In this document: in pieces, positions 9,163 to 16,908 of the stretch
Layout: each line of letters opens with the position of its first letter
Numbering within the stretch: position 1 is the stretch's first letter
Source of the DNA: Cernens ardua
GTDB lineage: Bacteria; Pseudomonadota; Gammaproteobacteria; Pseudomonadales; Halomonadaceae
NCBI RefSeq assembly: GCF_051251085.1
Contig: NZ_JBPCZH010000001.1
Location: 682,001 to 746,000, forward strand
DNA: 64,000 nucleotides
Direction: 5' to 3'
Notes under the pieces: model-generated
Databases searched by the model: none
What the model saw: only the letters and a program-made list of their open reading frames with translations
What the model was told of the DNA's origin: nothing
Translations under genes and position numbers: made by a program

Positions 9163-10602
9163 ATGATGAAATCTTCACTCCAACTTCGATTCGGTGCTCA
9201 TTTAACCATGACGCCGCAGCTTCAGCAGGCTATCCAGCTGCTGCAGTTGTCCACGCTTGAGTTGAATCAGGAGATTCAGACTGCACTCGAAAGCAATCCC
9301 ATGCTCGAACTGGAAGAAGACTTTTACGATGCCGAAAGCAGCGAAGAGCCTTTGACCAATGAAGAAGGGGAATGGTCGAGCGATATCCCTGAGGAGCTGG
9401 CACTGGATAACGACTGGAGCGATACCTTCCAGGATGCAACGCTTGCCAGCATCAGCAGTGGCAGTGGCGTGTCAGACAATACGATGGATCACGAACGAAA
9501 TGCGAGCAAGGAGACACTTTACAGTGTCGTACAACGCCAGATCGAGCTATGCGATTTCGATGATACAGAGCGTGCCATTGTCGAAACATTATTGGATAGT
9601 TTGGATGAAAACGGTTACTTGCGTGCCAGCACGACGGATATTGAACAGAGCCTCAAACAACAGGATGTCGTGAATGCTAACCTTGCACGCATTGAAAACG
9701 TTCTGACTGAGCTGCAGTCGCTTGAGCCAACCGGTATTTTTGCACGTAACCTGCAAGAGTGTCTGTTGCTACAACTTGAGACACTGCCTGCCGATACAGC
9801 CAATCTGGCACAGGCAAAGCGGCTCGTTCGCCAGTTCCTTGAGCCGCTGGCAGCGTGCGATATGAAACTGTTGAAACGCCGTCTGGGGCTGAATGAGCAG
9901 GCGCTGGAACATGTTATTGCGTTGATCCGTGGGCTGGACCCTTACCCAGGACAGCGCTTCACCCATCATACTGATAGCTATGTGATCCCTGATCTGACGC
10001 TGGCTTATCATCGTCGCTCGGGGTGGCACGTCGAGCTTAATCCTGACGCCCTTCCCCGAGTGCGTATTCAACCCGATTACGCGGCACTGGTACGGCGGGC
10101 GGATAAAAGCGATGACAACACTTTTCTCAAACAACATCTTCAGGAAGCACGCTGGCTACTTAAAAGCCTTTCCAGCCGCAATGAAACGTTACTGAAAGTA
10201 GGACGCGAAATCTTTATTCGTCAACGTGATTTCATTGAAAAAGGGGAAGAAGGTATTCGGCCGTTGATTCTTGCCGATATCGCGGAGGCAGTAGGGATGC
10301 ATGAATCGACTATCTCCCGCGTGACGACCAATAAATATATTCACACACCACGCGGTGTGTTTGAGCTGAAATACTTTTTCTCCAGCCATGTGGGGCAGGA
10401 TAATGAAGCACACGCCAGTACCGCTATTCGGGCACGCATCAAAAAGCTGATCAATGAAGAGCCTGCACGGCGACCATTATCGGATGCCAGCCTGGTCAAT
10501 GCATTGGCAGAAAGCGGCATCATGGTGGCACGGCGCACTGTTGCCAAATACCGTGAATCCATGGGTATACCTGCTTCCTCCGAGCGTAAACGACTCGCCT
10601 AG
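9163..10602 (+). CDS. rpoN: RNA polymerase sigma-54 factor RpoN
   Basis: The protein has 479 residues. Region I is Gln/Leu-rich (LTMTPQLQQAIQLLQLS, about 16-32). An acidic linker follows (about 45-110), then the core-binding domain. The C-terminal RpoN box ARRTVAKYRESM (about 457-468) reads the -24 promoter element. It directs RNA polymerase to -24/-12 promoters that need AAA+ activators. Everything needed for function appears intact. No such activator gene lies in the window. Confidence 0.97.
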   Translation: MMKSSLQLRFGAHLTMTPQLQQAIQLLQLSTLELNQEIQTALESNPMLELEEDFYDAESSEEPLTNEEGEWSSDIPEELALDNDWSDTFQDATLASISSGSGVSDNTMDHERNASKETLYSVVQRQIELCDFDDTERAIVETLLDSLDENGYLRASTTDIEQSLKQQDVVNANLARIENVLTELQSLEPTGIFARNLQECLLLQLETLPADTANLAQAKRLVRQFLEPLAACDMKLLKRRLGLNEQALEHVIALIRGLDPYPGQRFTHHTDSYVIPDLTLAYHRRSGWHVELNPDALPRVRIQPDYAALVRRADKSDDNTFLKQHLQEARWLLKSLSSRNETLLKVGREIFIRQRDFIEKGEEGIRPLILADIAEAVGMHESTISRVTTNKYIHTPRGVFELKYFFSSHVGQDNEAHASTAIRARIKKLINEEPARRPLSDASLVNALAESGIMVARRTVAKYRESMGIPASSERKRLA

Positions 10603-10838
10603 AAGCGGTATAATCATGTCAGGTTGCATACAGACCAGGCCGTTATAACCGTATGACATCAATAAGGCCTGTATTTAATCTAAAATGGTTCTTGTCGTCT
10701 TCATGACGAACAGATTACAGTGAGAGAGCGACATTCAATAAGACAGGTTCTTTTATTTCGAGTCGTTTATTGAAAAGCACATACATACGTTTAGAAGCTG
10801 TTACGTCAACAAGGTGCCACGCCACCAGGAGGCAAGTC

Positions 10839-11153
10839 ATGCAACTGAACATCACTGGCCATCACATCGAATTGACCGAAGCCCTTCGCGGTTTCATCCA
10901 ACAAAAACTGGCCCGCCTAACGCGTCACTACGACAATATCGCCAATGTGCAAGTTACACTCTCGGTTGAAAAGGGAAGAAAGCAGGCCGCCTGCCTCTTG
11001 AATGTTGCCGGCAAGGATCTGCATGGTGCTGATGAGCGCGGTGACATGTATGCTGCTATCGACTCGTTGATTGATAAAATGGACAGGCAACTCGTTAAAT
11101 ACAAGGAAAAAGTGCAGGCGCATTCAAAAGGCGTGGGCTCCCTGGGGCTTTGA
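10839..11153 (+). CDS. hpf: Ribosome hibernation promoting factor, short form
   Basis: The 104-residue protein of the HPF/RaiA family binds the 30S decoding region in stationary phase and helps form inactive 100S ribosomes. MQLNITGHHIELTEALRGFI at the N-terminus and the DLHGADERGDMYAAID segment (about 70-85) are characteristic. The ATG at 10839 is chosen because a full AGGAGG lies 6 bases upstream. It lacks the C-terminal dimerisation domain of long HPF. The rpoN-hpf order is conserved, but ptsN does not follow. Confidence 0.95.
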   Translation: MQLNITGHHIELTEALRGFIQQKLARLTRHYDNIANVQVTLSVEKGRKQAACLLNVAGKDLHGADERGDMYAAIDSLIDKMDRQLVKYKEKVQAHSKGVGSLGL

Positions 11154-11271
11154 TCATTAGGGCCATACGTACTGGAAGCGTATTTATTTAGCCATGATTT
11201 TGACTTGTCGAACAATTCGCACTTTTGAATGTTTGCTGGCATCCATGGCATGCAATAGCATATTTCCAACG

Positions 11272-11297
11272 CAACACGCCTGCGGGCGTGTTGTTTT
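11272..11297 (+). terminator. Rho-independent terminator after hpf
   Basis: The stem CAACACGCC/GGCGTGTTG (9 bp) has a 4-base loop and is followed by TTTT. It lies about 120 bp after hpf. It ends the rpoN-hpf transcript before rapZ, which differs from the usual continuous operon. Confidence 0.8.
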
Positions 11298-11672
11298 AGG
11301 TCACCTTCGTTACTCTTTTTCATGCTACGTCCATAACTTCTACCGATGGTGTCTGAACGGTCACTCTTACTTTAACCATTAGCCCTTTTTAACCTTTAGC
11401 CCGGCCTGCTATATTCACTACTCCCATTACAATCCTATCGTTCTGTACATTTATATTCCCAACAGGAAGACCAAGAAGGTACTTTTAACCATCCTGTCAC
11501 AAAAGGTCAGGTATGCTAGTACTCATCGGGCCCGTCAATGATCATCGATATAGAAACACCATCAGTAAAATAGGTATTTTATTTCCAAAAGCGTGTCCAT
11601 GCAGATTACACTTGGGCCTCAGAAGTTAATAATTCGTAACATTCTTAGGTATTTTATAAGGACTTATCACTC
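11298..11672. other. ptsN-sized gap between hpf and rapZ
   Basis: The total gap from hpf to rapZ is 519 bp, close to the size of a ptsN gene. No ptsN-like frame or remnant is recognisable on either strand. The region is AT-rich and must hold the promoter of rapZ, which starts its own transcript after the terminator at 11272-11297. Confidence 0.5.
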
Positions 11673-12560
11673 ATGCAGGTGGTTATCATCAGCGGACGTT
11701 CCGGATCGGGCAAATCCATTGCGCTACAAGCGCTGGAGGATCTCGGCTATTACGCCATTGATAATCTACCCTCCATGCTACTGATCGCATTACTCGATGA
11801 GCTGCAAACCAATTCGCCAGAGCGCACTAAAGTGGCCGTGAGTATCGATGCACGCAATGTACCCGAAGCTCTGGTACGCCTGCCCGAACTACTCGAATTT
11901 CTGGAGCCTCGAGACATCGATATACAGGTCATTTATCTGACGGCTGACCCTCGCCAACTGCTCGAGCGCTTTTCCGCAACACGCAGACGCCATCCGCTGA
12001 CGCTCGGCACAGAAATGACATTGACAGAGGCAATCGAAACCGAGGAGAAATATCTCTCCCCCATTCGGGATCTGGCAGCGCTCATCATCGATACCAGTAA
12101 TCTCTCTGTACATGAATTGCGTTCACGCATGGCCGAGCAAGTGGCCGCCCACGCGCAGAATCAGATGACACTCAGCTTCGAATCATTCGGTTTCAAACAT
12201 GGTGTTCCCCATGATGCGGACATGGTCTTTGATGCACGTTGCCTACCCAATCCGTATTGGGATATAACCCTAAGGGAATTTACCGGCCGTGACACACCCG
12301 TCATCGAATTTCTGCAAAAAACACCGGAAGCGGATCGCATGGCACGGGATATCATTGACTGGTTGGAGCGCTGGTTGCCCAACTATATGTCGACACATCG
12401 TAGCTATTTTACGGTGGCAGTGGGCTGTACCGGTGGGCAGCACCGTTCTGTCTATCTGGTGGAACAGCTTGCTCGCCACTTCGCTGAAGAGTATCCGTCG
12501 GTCCGCTTGCGCCATCGGCAGCTCAAACTGCAACAGAAGATAGATACACATCACGCTTAA
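11673..12560 (+). CDS. rapZ: RapZ, RNase adapter / nucleotide-binding protein
   Basis: The 295-residue protein has an N-terminal P-loop domain with GRSGSGKS at residues 6-13 followed by LEDLGYYAIDNLP. The C-terminal domain has GCTGGQHRSVYLVEQL (about 251-266); in E. coli this domain senses glucosamine 6-phosphate. RapZ there targets the small RNA GlmZ to RNase E and so controls glmS. It normally lies between ptsN and npr of the nitrogen phosphotransferase system. Both are missing here, so RapZ is orphaned. Key motifs are intact. Confidence 0.96.
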   Translation: MQVVIISGRSGSGKSIALQALEDLGYYAIDNLPSMLLIALLDELQTNSPERTKVAVSIDARNVPEALVRLPELLEFLEPRDIDIQVIYLTADPRQLLERFSATRRRHPLTLGTEMTLTEAIETEEKYLSPIRDLAALIIDTSNLSVHELRSRMAEQVAAHAQNQMTLSFESFGFKHGVPHDADMVFDARCLPNPYWDITLREFTGRDTPVIEFLQKTPEADRMARDIIDWLERWLPNYMSTHRSYFTVAVGCTGGQHRSVYLVEQLARHFAEEYPSVRLRHRQLKLQQKIDTHHA

Positions 12561-12562
12561 GA

Positions 12563-12597
12563 TAGAAGGTAGAAGGTAGAAGGTAGAAGGTAGAAGG
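12563..12597. repeat. Five perfect 7 bp tandem repeats after rapZ
   Basis: The heptamer TAGAAGG is repeated five times without change, starting 2 bases after the rapZ stop codon. A unit of 7 is not a multiple of 3 and carries stop codons, so it is not coding. It lies where npr would be expected. Confidence 0.95.
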
Positions 12598-12780
12598 ATA
12601 AGCAATCACCGCCCGTCAGTTGCATGCCCTACCCATCATTACCCGCTATTATTGTTGTAGCGCTTACTACTCACGGCTCTACGACTAAGCTTACTACCAT
12701 TCTGCCCTTCTGAATGTTTCTGATCTTTTACTGCTTTGCAGTCCTCCACTACAATATTACTGCCCCGATACGAGCACTCC

Positions 12781-14118
12781 TTATCCAGCCACCGTCATCT
12801 CTCGGATGAGCCAGCTACCAGTGTGGGTGCCCCCGCGAGTATCAACATCACTACCGACTGCTTGCAGGCCGCCCAACATCTCTTTCAGATTGCCTGCGAC
12901 CGTAAATCCTTCGATGGGGTACTGGATTTTGCCATGCTCCACCCAGAAGCCTTGTGCACCACGTGAGTAATCGCCGGTCACCAGATTTACCCCCTGCCCC
13001 ATCATCTTTGTAACCAACACGCCTTTCCCCATGCGCTGCAACATCTCTTCTGCGGATATGGCAGGTGCCAAAACGCGTAGATTATGGGCGCCATCTGCAT
13101 TGCCTGTCGTCGGCAGTCCCAACCGGCGACCACTGTAAGTGGAAAGCAGATAACTGGCGATGCACCCCTGATCAATGAAAGTATTATTTTGGGTACACAC
13201 ACAATCGCTATCGTAATATGTGCTGGCCCAGCCCCCTTTTTCGTGGGGACGTTCTACAAGCCCGAACCAATCGGGCATCAGGGGCTCACCCAGTGCATTC
13301 AATAGAAAGCTGGCGCCCTTGTACTGCGCTCCACCGCTGAGGGCACGGATCACCATATTGATCAGAGCTTTGGCTATCGGAGGAGAAAACATGACGCAAT
13401 AGCGCCCTGTCCTGACCGTTTGTGGTGATCTTGATGCCAGCGTTTTTTCTGCTGCTTGCTGCCCAACAAACCGAGGCGAGGCCAACGCTTCGGGAGCGCG
13501 ACCCAGAGTATACTCAACCTCCTGACGCATCCCTGCATCATCAGCCGCTATCAGACCACAACTCAACAGGTGCTCTGACGATACACGCCCTTGCAAAAAA
13601 CCGGCACTGTTAGCTTGCACTTCAACCCTACTGTCTGTTGTCAGCCGCGCGCCCTGTGAGCGTAAAATACCCGGCACAGACAGGCCTTCATTTTCACACG
13701 CCAACGCAATTTCAAGGGCTTCATCCGGAGTGAGTTTCCACGGATGGTATAACGCCAAATCATCTTCAGCCGTAGCAAAAAGCGCAGGATCTGCCAGCCC
13801 TAGGGCGGGATCTTCCTCCGTTAGCCGTGCAATGGTCGTTGCACGTTCCACGGCATCTTTTATGGCAGCATCACTGGTATCGCTAATGGAGGCGTTGCCC
13901 CGCCGATGGCCGTCAAACACGGTGATTTCTATCAGCTGATCCCGTGATAGTGTCAGAGTATCAACCTTCTGCTGCAACACACCAGCCGCTAACTGTTGGG
14001 ACACACTTCCCCTCACAGCACAACCAGATACGCCCAGTGTTTCTGCATGATTCAGTGCAAGCCGAGCGCTCTTCTCCAATAAAAAACGCTGCTGATCCAC
14101 ATCGAAAGTGTCGCTCAT
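12781..14118 (-). CDS. pmbA: PmbA (TldE), metalloprotease-related partner of TldD
   Basis: The 445-residue protein of the TldD/PmbA (U62) family forms a heterodimer with TldD. Known roles in relatives are microcin B17 maturation, CcdA degradation and cleavage of modified peptides. PmbA lacks the HExxH motif and contributes a non-catalytic subunit, consistent with what I see. The C-terminal TGDYSRGAQGFWVEHGKI...EGFTVAGNLKEMLG region is diagnostic. I start at the second of two adjacent ATGs (14118) because GGAG lies 5 bases upstream; 14121 is also possible. It is divergent from yjgA, and tldD lies beyond that. Confidence 0.95.
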   Translation of the reverse strand: MSDTFDVDQQRFLLEKSARLALNHAETLGVSGCAVRGSVSQQLAAGVLQQKVDTLTLSRDQLIEITVFDGHRRGNASISDTSDAAIKDAVERATTIARLTEEDPALGLADPALFATAEDDLALYHPWKLTPDEALEIALACENEGLSVPGILRSQGARLTTDSRVEVQANSAGFLQGRVSSEHLLSCGLIAADDAGMRQEVEYTLGRAPEALASPRFVGQQAAEKTLASRSPQTVRTGRYCVMFSPPIAKALINMVIRALSGGAQYKGASFLLNALGEPLMPDWFGLVERPHEKGGWASTYYDSDCVCTQNNTFIDQGCIASYLLSTYSGRRLGLPTTGNADGAHNLRVLAPAISAEEMLQRMGKGVLVTKMMGQGVNLVTGDYSRGAQGFWVEHGKIQYPIEGFTVAGNLKEMLGGLQAVGSDVDTRGGTHTGSWLIREMTVAG

Positions 14119-14259
14119 CATGTCTCCTTGCGGGTCAGTCAGGGAACCTTATCCCCCGTATTCAAAATTTTACGCTACATGGCTGACGTGAAGATGCATC
14201 CGCTTGGTATACTGATACGATTATCAGTTCAAATACAGGTTCAACCCAAGGATTTCACC

Positions 14260-14790
14260 ATGGCAAAATCCAAACGCAAAGCGCGCGAACAGGAAGAGTG
14301 GGATGCTCAACCCGAGCCGCCCAGTAAATCCCAGCTCAAACGTGAAATGGAAGCGCTCCAGCAACTGGGCAAACAAATCATTGAAATGAAGCCTTCGCAA
14401 CGTGCGCAACTGCCGCTCTCGGATGATATGTTGGCCGCCGTGGAGGAGATGGGGCGAATTACCTCTCATGAAGCGCGCCGCCGTCACATGCAATATGTGG
14501 GTAAAGTCATGCGAAGCGAAGACGTCGATGCTATTCATGCTGCCTTTCAGCGCATTGAAGATCAGCAGAATTCACGTGACGTAGCCTTTCATCAGCTTGA
14601 GCAATGGCGTGATCGCCTGATCGAAAATGGTGATGCCGCTCTTGACGAGTTACTGGCGAAATTTCCCGGCATTGATATCGGGCAGGTGCGTCAGCTTATC
14701 CGCAATGCACGTCGTGAACGGGATGCCGGAAAACCACCGACAAATTCACGTAAACTGTTTAAATTACTCAGGGAACAGGAAGATATTTGA
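14260..14790 (+). CDS. yjgA: DarP/YjgA, 50S ribosomal subunit assembly factor
   Basis: The 176-residue protein of the YjgA (DUF615) family associates with late 50S precursors in E. coli. It is highly charged, helical and Lys/Arg-rich, with SKSQLKREMEALQQLG at about residues 23-38 and the C-terminal SRKLFKLLREQEDI. The start at 14260 is supported by AAGGA 8 bases upstream and by the common MAKSK-like N-terminus. The frame is open further upstream but without a start signal. It sits between pmbA and tldD as in many gammaproteobacteria. Confidence 0.93.
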   Translation: MAKSKRKAREQEEWDAQPEPPSKSQLKREMEALQQLGKQIIEMKPSQRAQLPLSDDMLAAVEEMGRITSHEARRRHMQYVGKVMRSEDVDAIHAAFQRIEDQQNSRDVAFHQLEQWRDRLIENGDAALDELLAKFPGIDIGQVRQLIRNARRERDAGKPPTNSRKLFKLLREQEDI

Positions 14791-14847
14791 TTGGATCGTC
14801 CTGTTTCGCTGCATCTATAAACCCGCTGCATCCTGATCAAAGAGTCA

Positions 14848-16386
14848 TCAAGCCTGCGTACCGCCCACCGTCATCCGGTCAAGCTTCAACGTAGGCTGCC
14901 CCACCCCTACTGGCACCATTTGCGCTTCCTTGCCACAGTTACCGGTGCCGCCATCCAACTGCAAATCATGCCCAATCATTGAAATACGTGACATCACCGC
15001 CGGCCCATTGCCTACCAGCATAGCCCCCTTGAGCGGCGCGGTGAGCTTTCCACGTTCGATCAAATAGGCTTCATTGGCTGAGAAGACAAATTCTCCCGTT
15101 GTAATATCCACCTGCCCACCGCTGAAACCAACGGCGTAAATTCCACGATCAACACTCGCGATCATTTCTTCAGGATCATGAGCACCAGGCTGCATATAGG
15201 TGTTTGTCATACGTGGCATGGGCAAGTGTGCATAGGATTGACGGCGACCATTTCCCGTCGGTTGCATCCCCATCAGGCGAGCATTCAGCTTATCCTGCAT
15301 ATAGCCCGTCAAACGCCCATCTTCAATCAACGTCGTGCTTTCCGTTGGCGTTCCTTCGTCATCCACCGAGAGGGACCCCCTGCGATGTTTCAATGTGCCA
15401 TCATCCACGACCGTGACTCCGGGAGACGCCACCTGTTCCCCCAAACGGCCCGCAAAAGCAGAGCTTCCCTTACGGTTAAAATCCCCTTCCAGCCCATGCC
15501 CTACCGCTTCGTGCAACAGGACTCCGGGCCATCCTGCGGCAAGTATTACCGGAAACTCCCCTGCAGGGGAAGCCACACTGTCAAGGTTTACCAATGCCTT
15601 TCTGACTGCTTCTTGCACCAGAAAACCCGGGGTACTTGAATGCACAAAAACATCGAAATCGAATCGCCCTCCACCCCCTGCCCTGGCAGTTTCACGCCGC
15701 CCATTTCGCTCAGCAATCACCGATACATTCAACCGTATCAATGGGCGAAGGTCCGCTGCCAGTGTGCCGTCACTGGCCTGTACCAAGACCACCTCGTATT
15801 GCGTGAACAGTTCAGCATTCACATGCGTCACAGACGTATCTGCAGCACGTGCAAGCTTATCAATCCTGTGAAGAAGCGCGATTTTGGCAGCCGCTTGCGC
15901 TGCCGATTCACCCTGCCGTGCGCTAAAAGGATTAGCCGACACATACAAACAGGAGTGATCGGACACCCGCACAGGCTGCCGCTCGATCTGTTGACCGCAC
16001 TTTACAATCGACGTGGCGGTAGCGGCTGTCGTCGCCAATGCTTCATCCGTGATTTGATTGGAGTAAGCAAAGCCTGTTTTCTGTTCGGCAATAGAACGAA
16101 TACCCAACCCGCCATCACTGTTGAATTGGCCTGATGTGACGCGCCCTTCTGCCAATACCCAGCTTTCTTCCCAACGACGCTGCAGAAATACTTCAGCAAA
16201 ATCGATCCCCGGGCCTATCGCTGCGGTGACACTTGAATCCAACGAGGAAAGGTCCAGCCCGGTGGGAGTCAGCAACATGGATTCAGCGGTTTTCAATACA
16301 TCGGATGCGTTGGAAAAAAGAGCCATCGCTTCTGCAGCTGAGAACATGTCTGCAAAAGGGTCATCTACGAAAGAGCGCGCTGTCAT
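14848..16386 (-). CDS. tldD: TldD, zinc metalloprotease subunit
   Basis: The 512-residue protein carries the HExxH-type motif HEAVGHGLEGD at about residues 292-302, followed by NRKGSSAFAGRLGEQVA. The C-terminal family stretch FSANEAYLIERGKLTAPLKGA is present. With PmbA it forms a hollow heterodimer that degrades unfolded peptides. E. coli TldD has 481 residues, so this one has about 25-30 extra at the N-terminus; an internal start could be the true one. It converges on yjgA. Confidence 0.95.
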   Translation of the reverse strand: MTARSFVDDPFADMFSAAEAMALFSNASDVLKTAESMLLTPTGLDLSSLDSSVTAAIGPGIDFAEVFLQRRWEESWVLAEGRVTSGQFNSDGGLGIRSIAEQKTGFAYSNQITDEALATTAATATSIVKCGQQIERQPVRVSDHSCLYVSANPFSARQGESAAQAAAKIALLHRIDKLARAADTSVTHVNAELFTQYEVVLVQASDGTLAADLRPLIRLNVSVIAERNGRRETARAGGGGRFDFDVFVHSSTPGFLVQEAVRKALVNLDSVASPAGEFPVILAAGWPGVLLHEAVGHGLEGDFNRKGSSAFAGRLGEQVASPGVTVVDDGTLKHRRGSLSVDDEGTPTESTTLIEDGRLTGYMQDKLNARLMGMQPTGNGRRQSYAHLPMPRMTNTYMQPGAHDPEEMIASVDRGIYAVGFSGGQVDITTGEFVFSANEAYLIERGKLTAPLKGAMLVGNGPAVMSRISMIGHDLQLDGGTGNCGKEAQMVPVGVGQPTLKLDRMTVGGTQA

Positions 16387-16908
16387 TGCTGACTCCGAAC
16401 GAGTTGTGGACTGAACAAAGGTTTTTTCATCACGAGGGCTAAATGCATGCTCTATTGTAAAGCGTATATCGGCCCTTTATGCTAAAACTTTAACTGAAAT
16501 GAAACTTAACCATAGCGATTCTATTCAATAAATCGTCTGGATGAACATGTGCCTGTCCGCTATCAGCGATAGTCGTGCTCGATGCATCTGCCCATTAATC
16601 CAGCCACCTGATCATGGCATCAGGCAGCCAACGTTCATTGAACCACCGACGTTCATTGAACCGACGTTCGTTGGACCGATGTTCATTAAACCGATGTTCA
16701 TTAAATCATAGGCGTACATCTTCAATAGGCATCACACATATACCGAAAGCCAGCATGTCTGGGTGTGATGGCTATTTTGATCCAGGAAAAACGTGATTCG
16801 AGACAAGCGTTACCTATCGTTTAATCACGCCAAATCGATTTTGATTCAGCAATAGGCGTTTATAACTCAGCAATAACAGCCCATCACGAGAGACAACGAG
16901 GTTACTCA
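16387..16908. promoter_or_regulatory. Divergent spacer between tldD and the M16 peptidase gene
   Basis: This 522 bp stretch between divergently transcribed genes has no credible gene. It contains the five-unit repeat at 16631-16708 and must hold promoters for tldD and the M16 gene, which I cannot place. Confidence 0.4.
16631..16708. repeat. Five degenerate 15 bp tandem repeats
   Basis: The units begin at 16631, 16649, 16664, 16679 and 16694. The consensus is close to ACGTTCATTGAACCG; the first unit has 3 extra bases. Units differ by one to four changes that are shared between neighbours (the last two both carry ATGTTCATTAAA), as expected for stepwise duplication. Most units contain the small palindrome-like GTTCATTGAAC. 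Confidence 0.9.
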
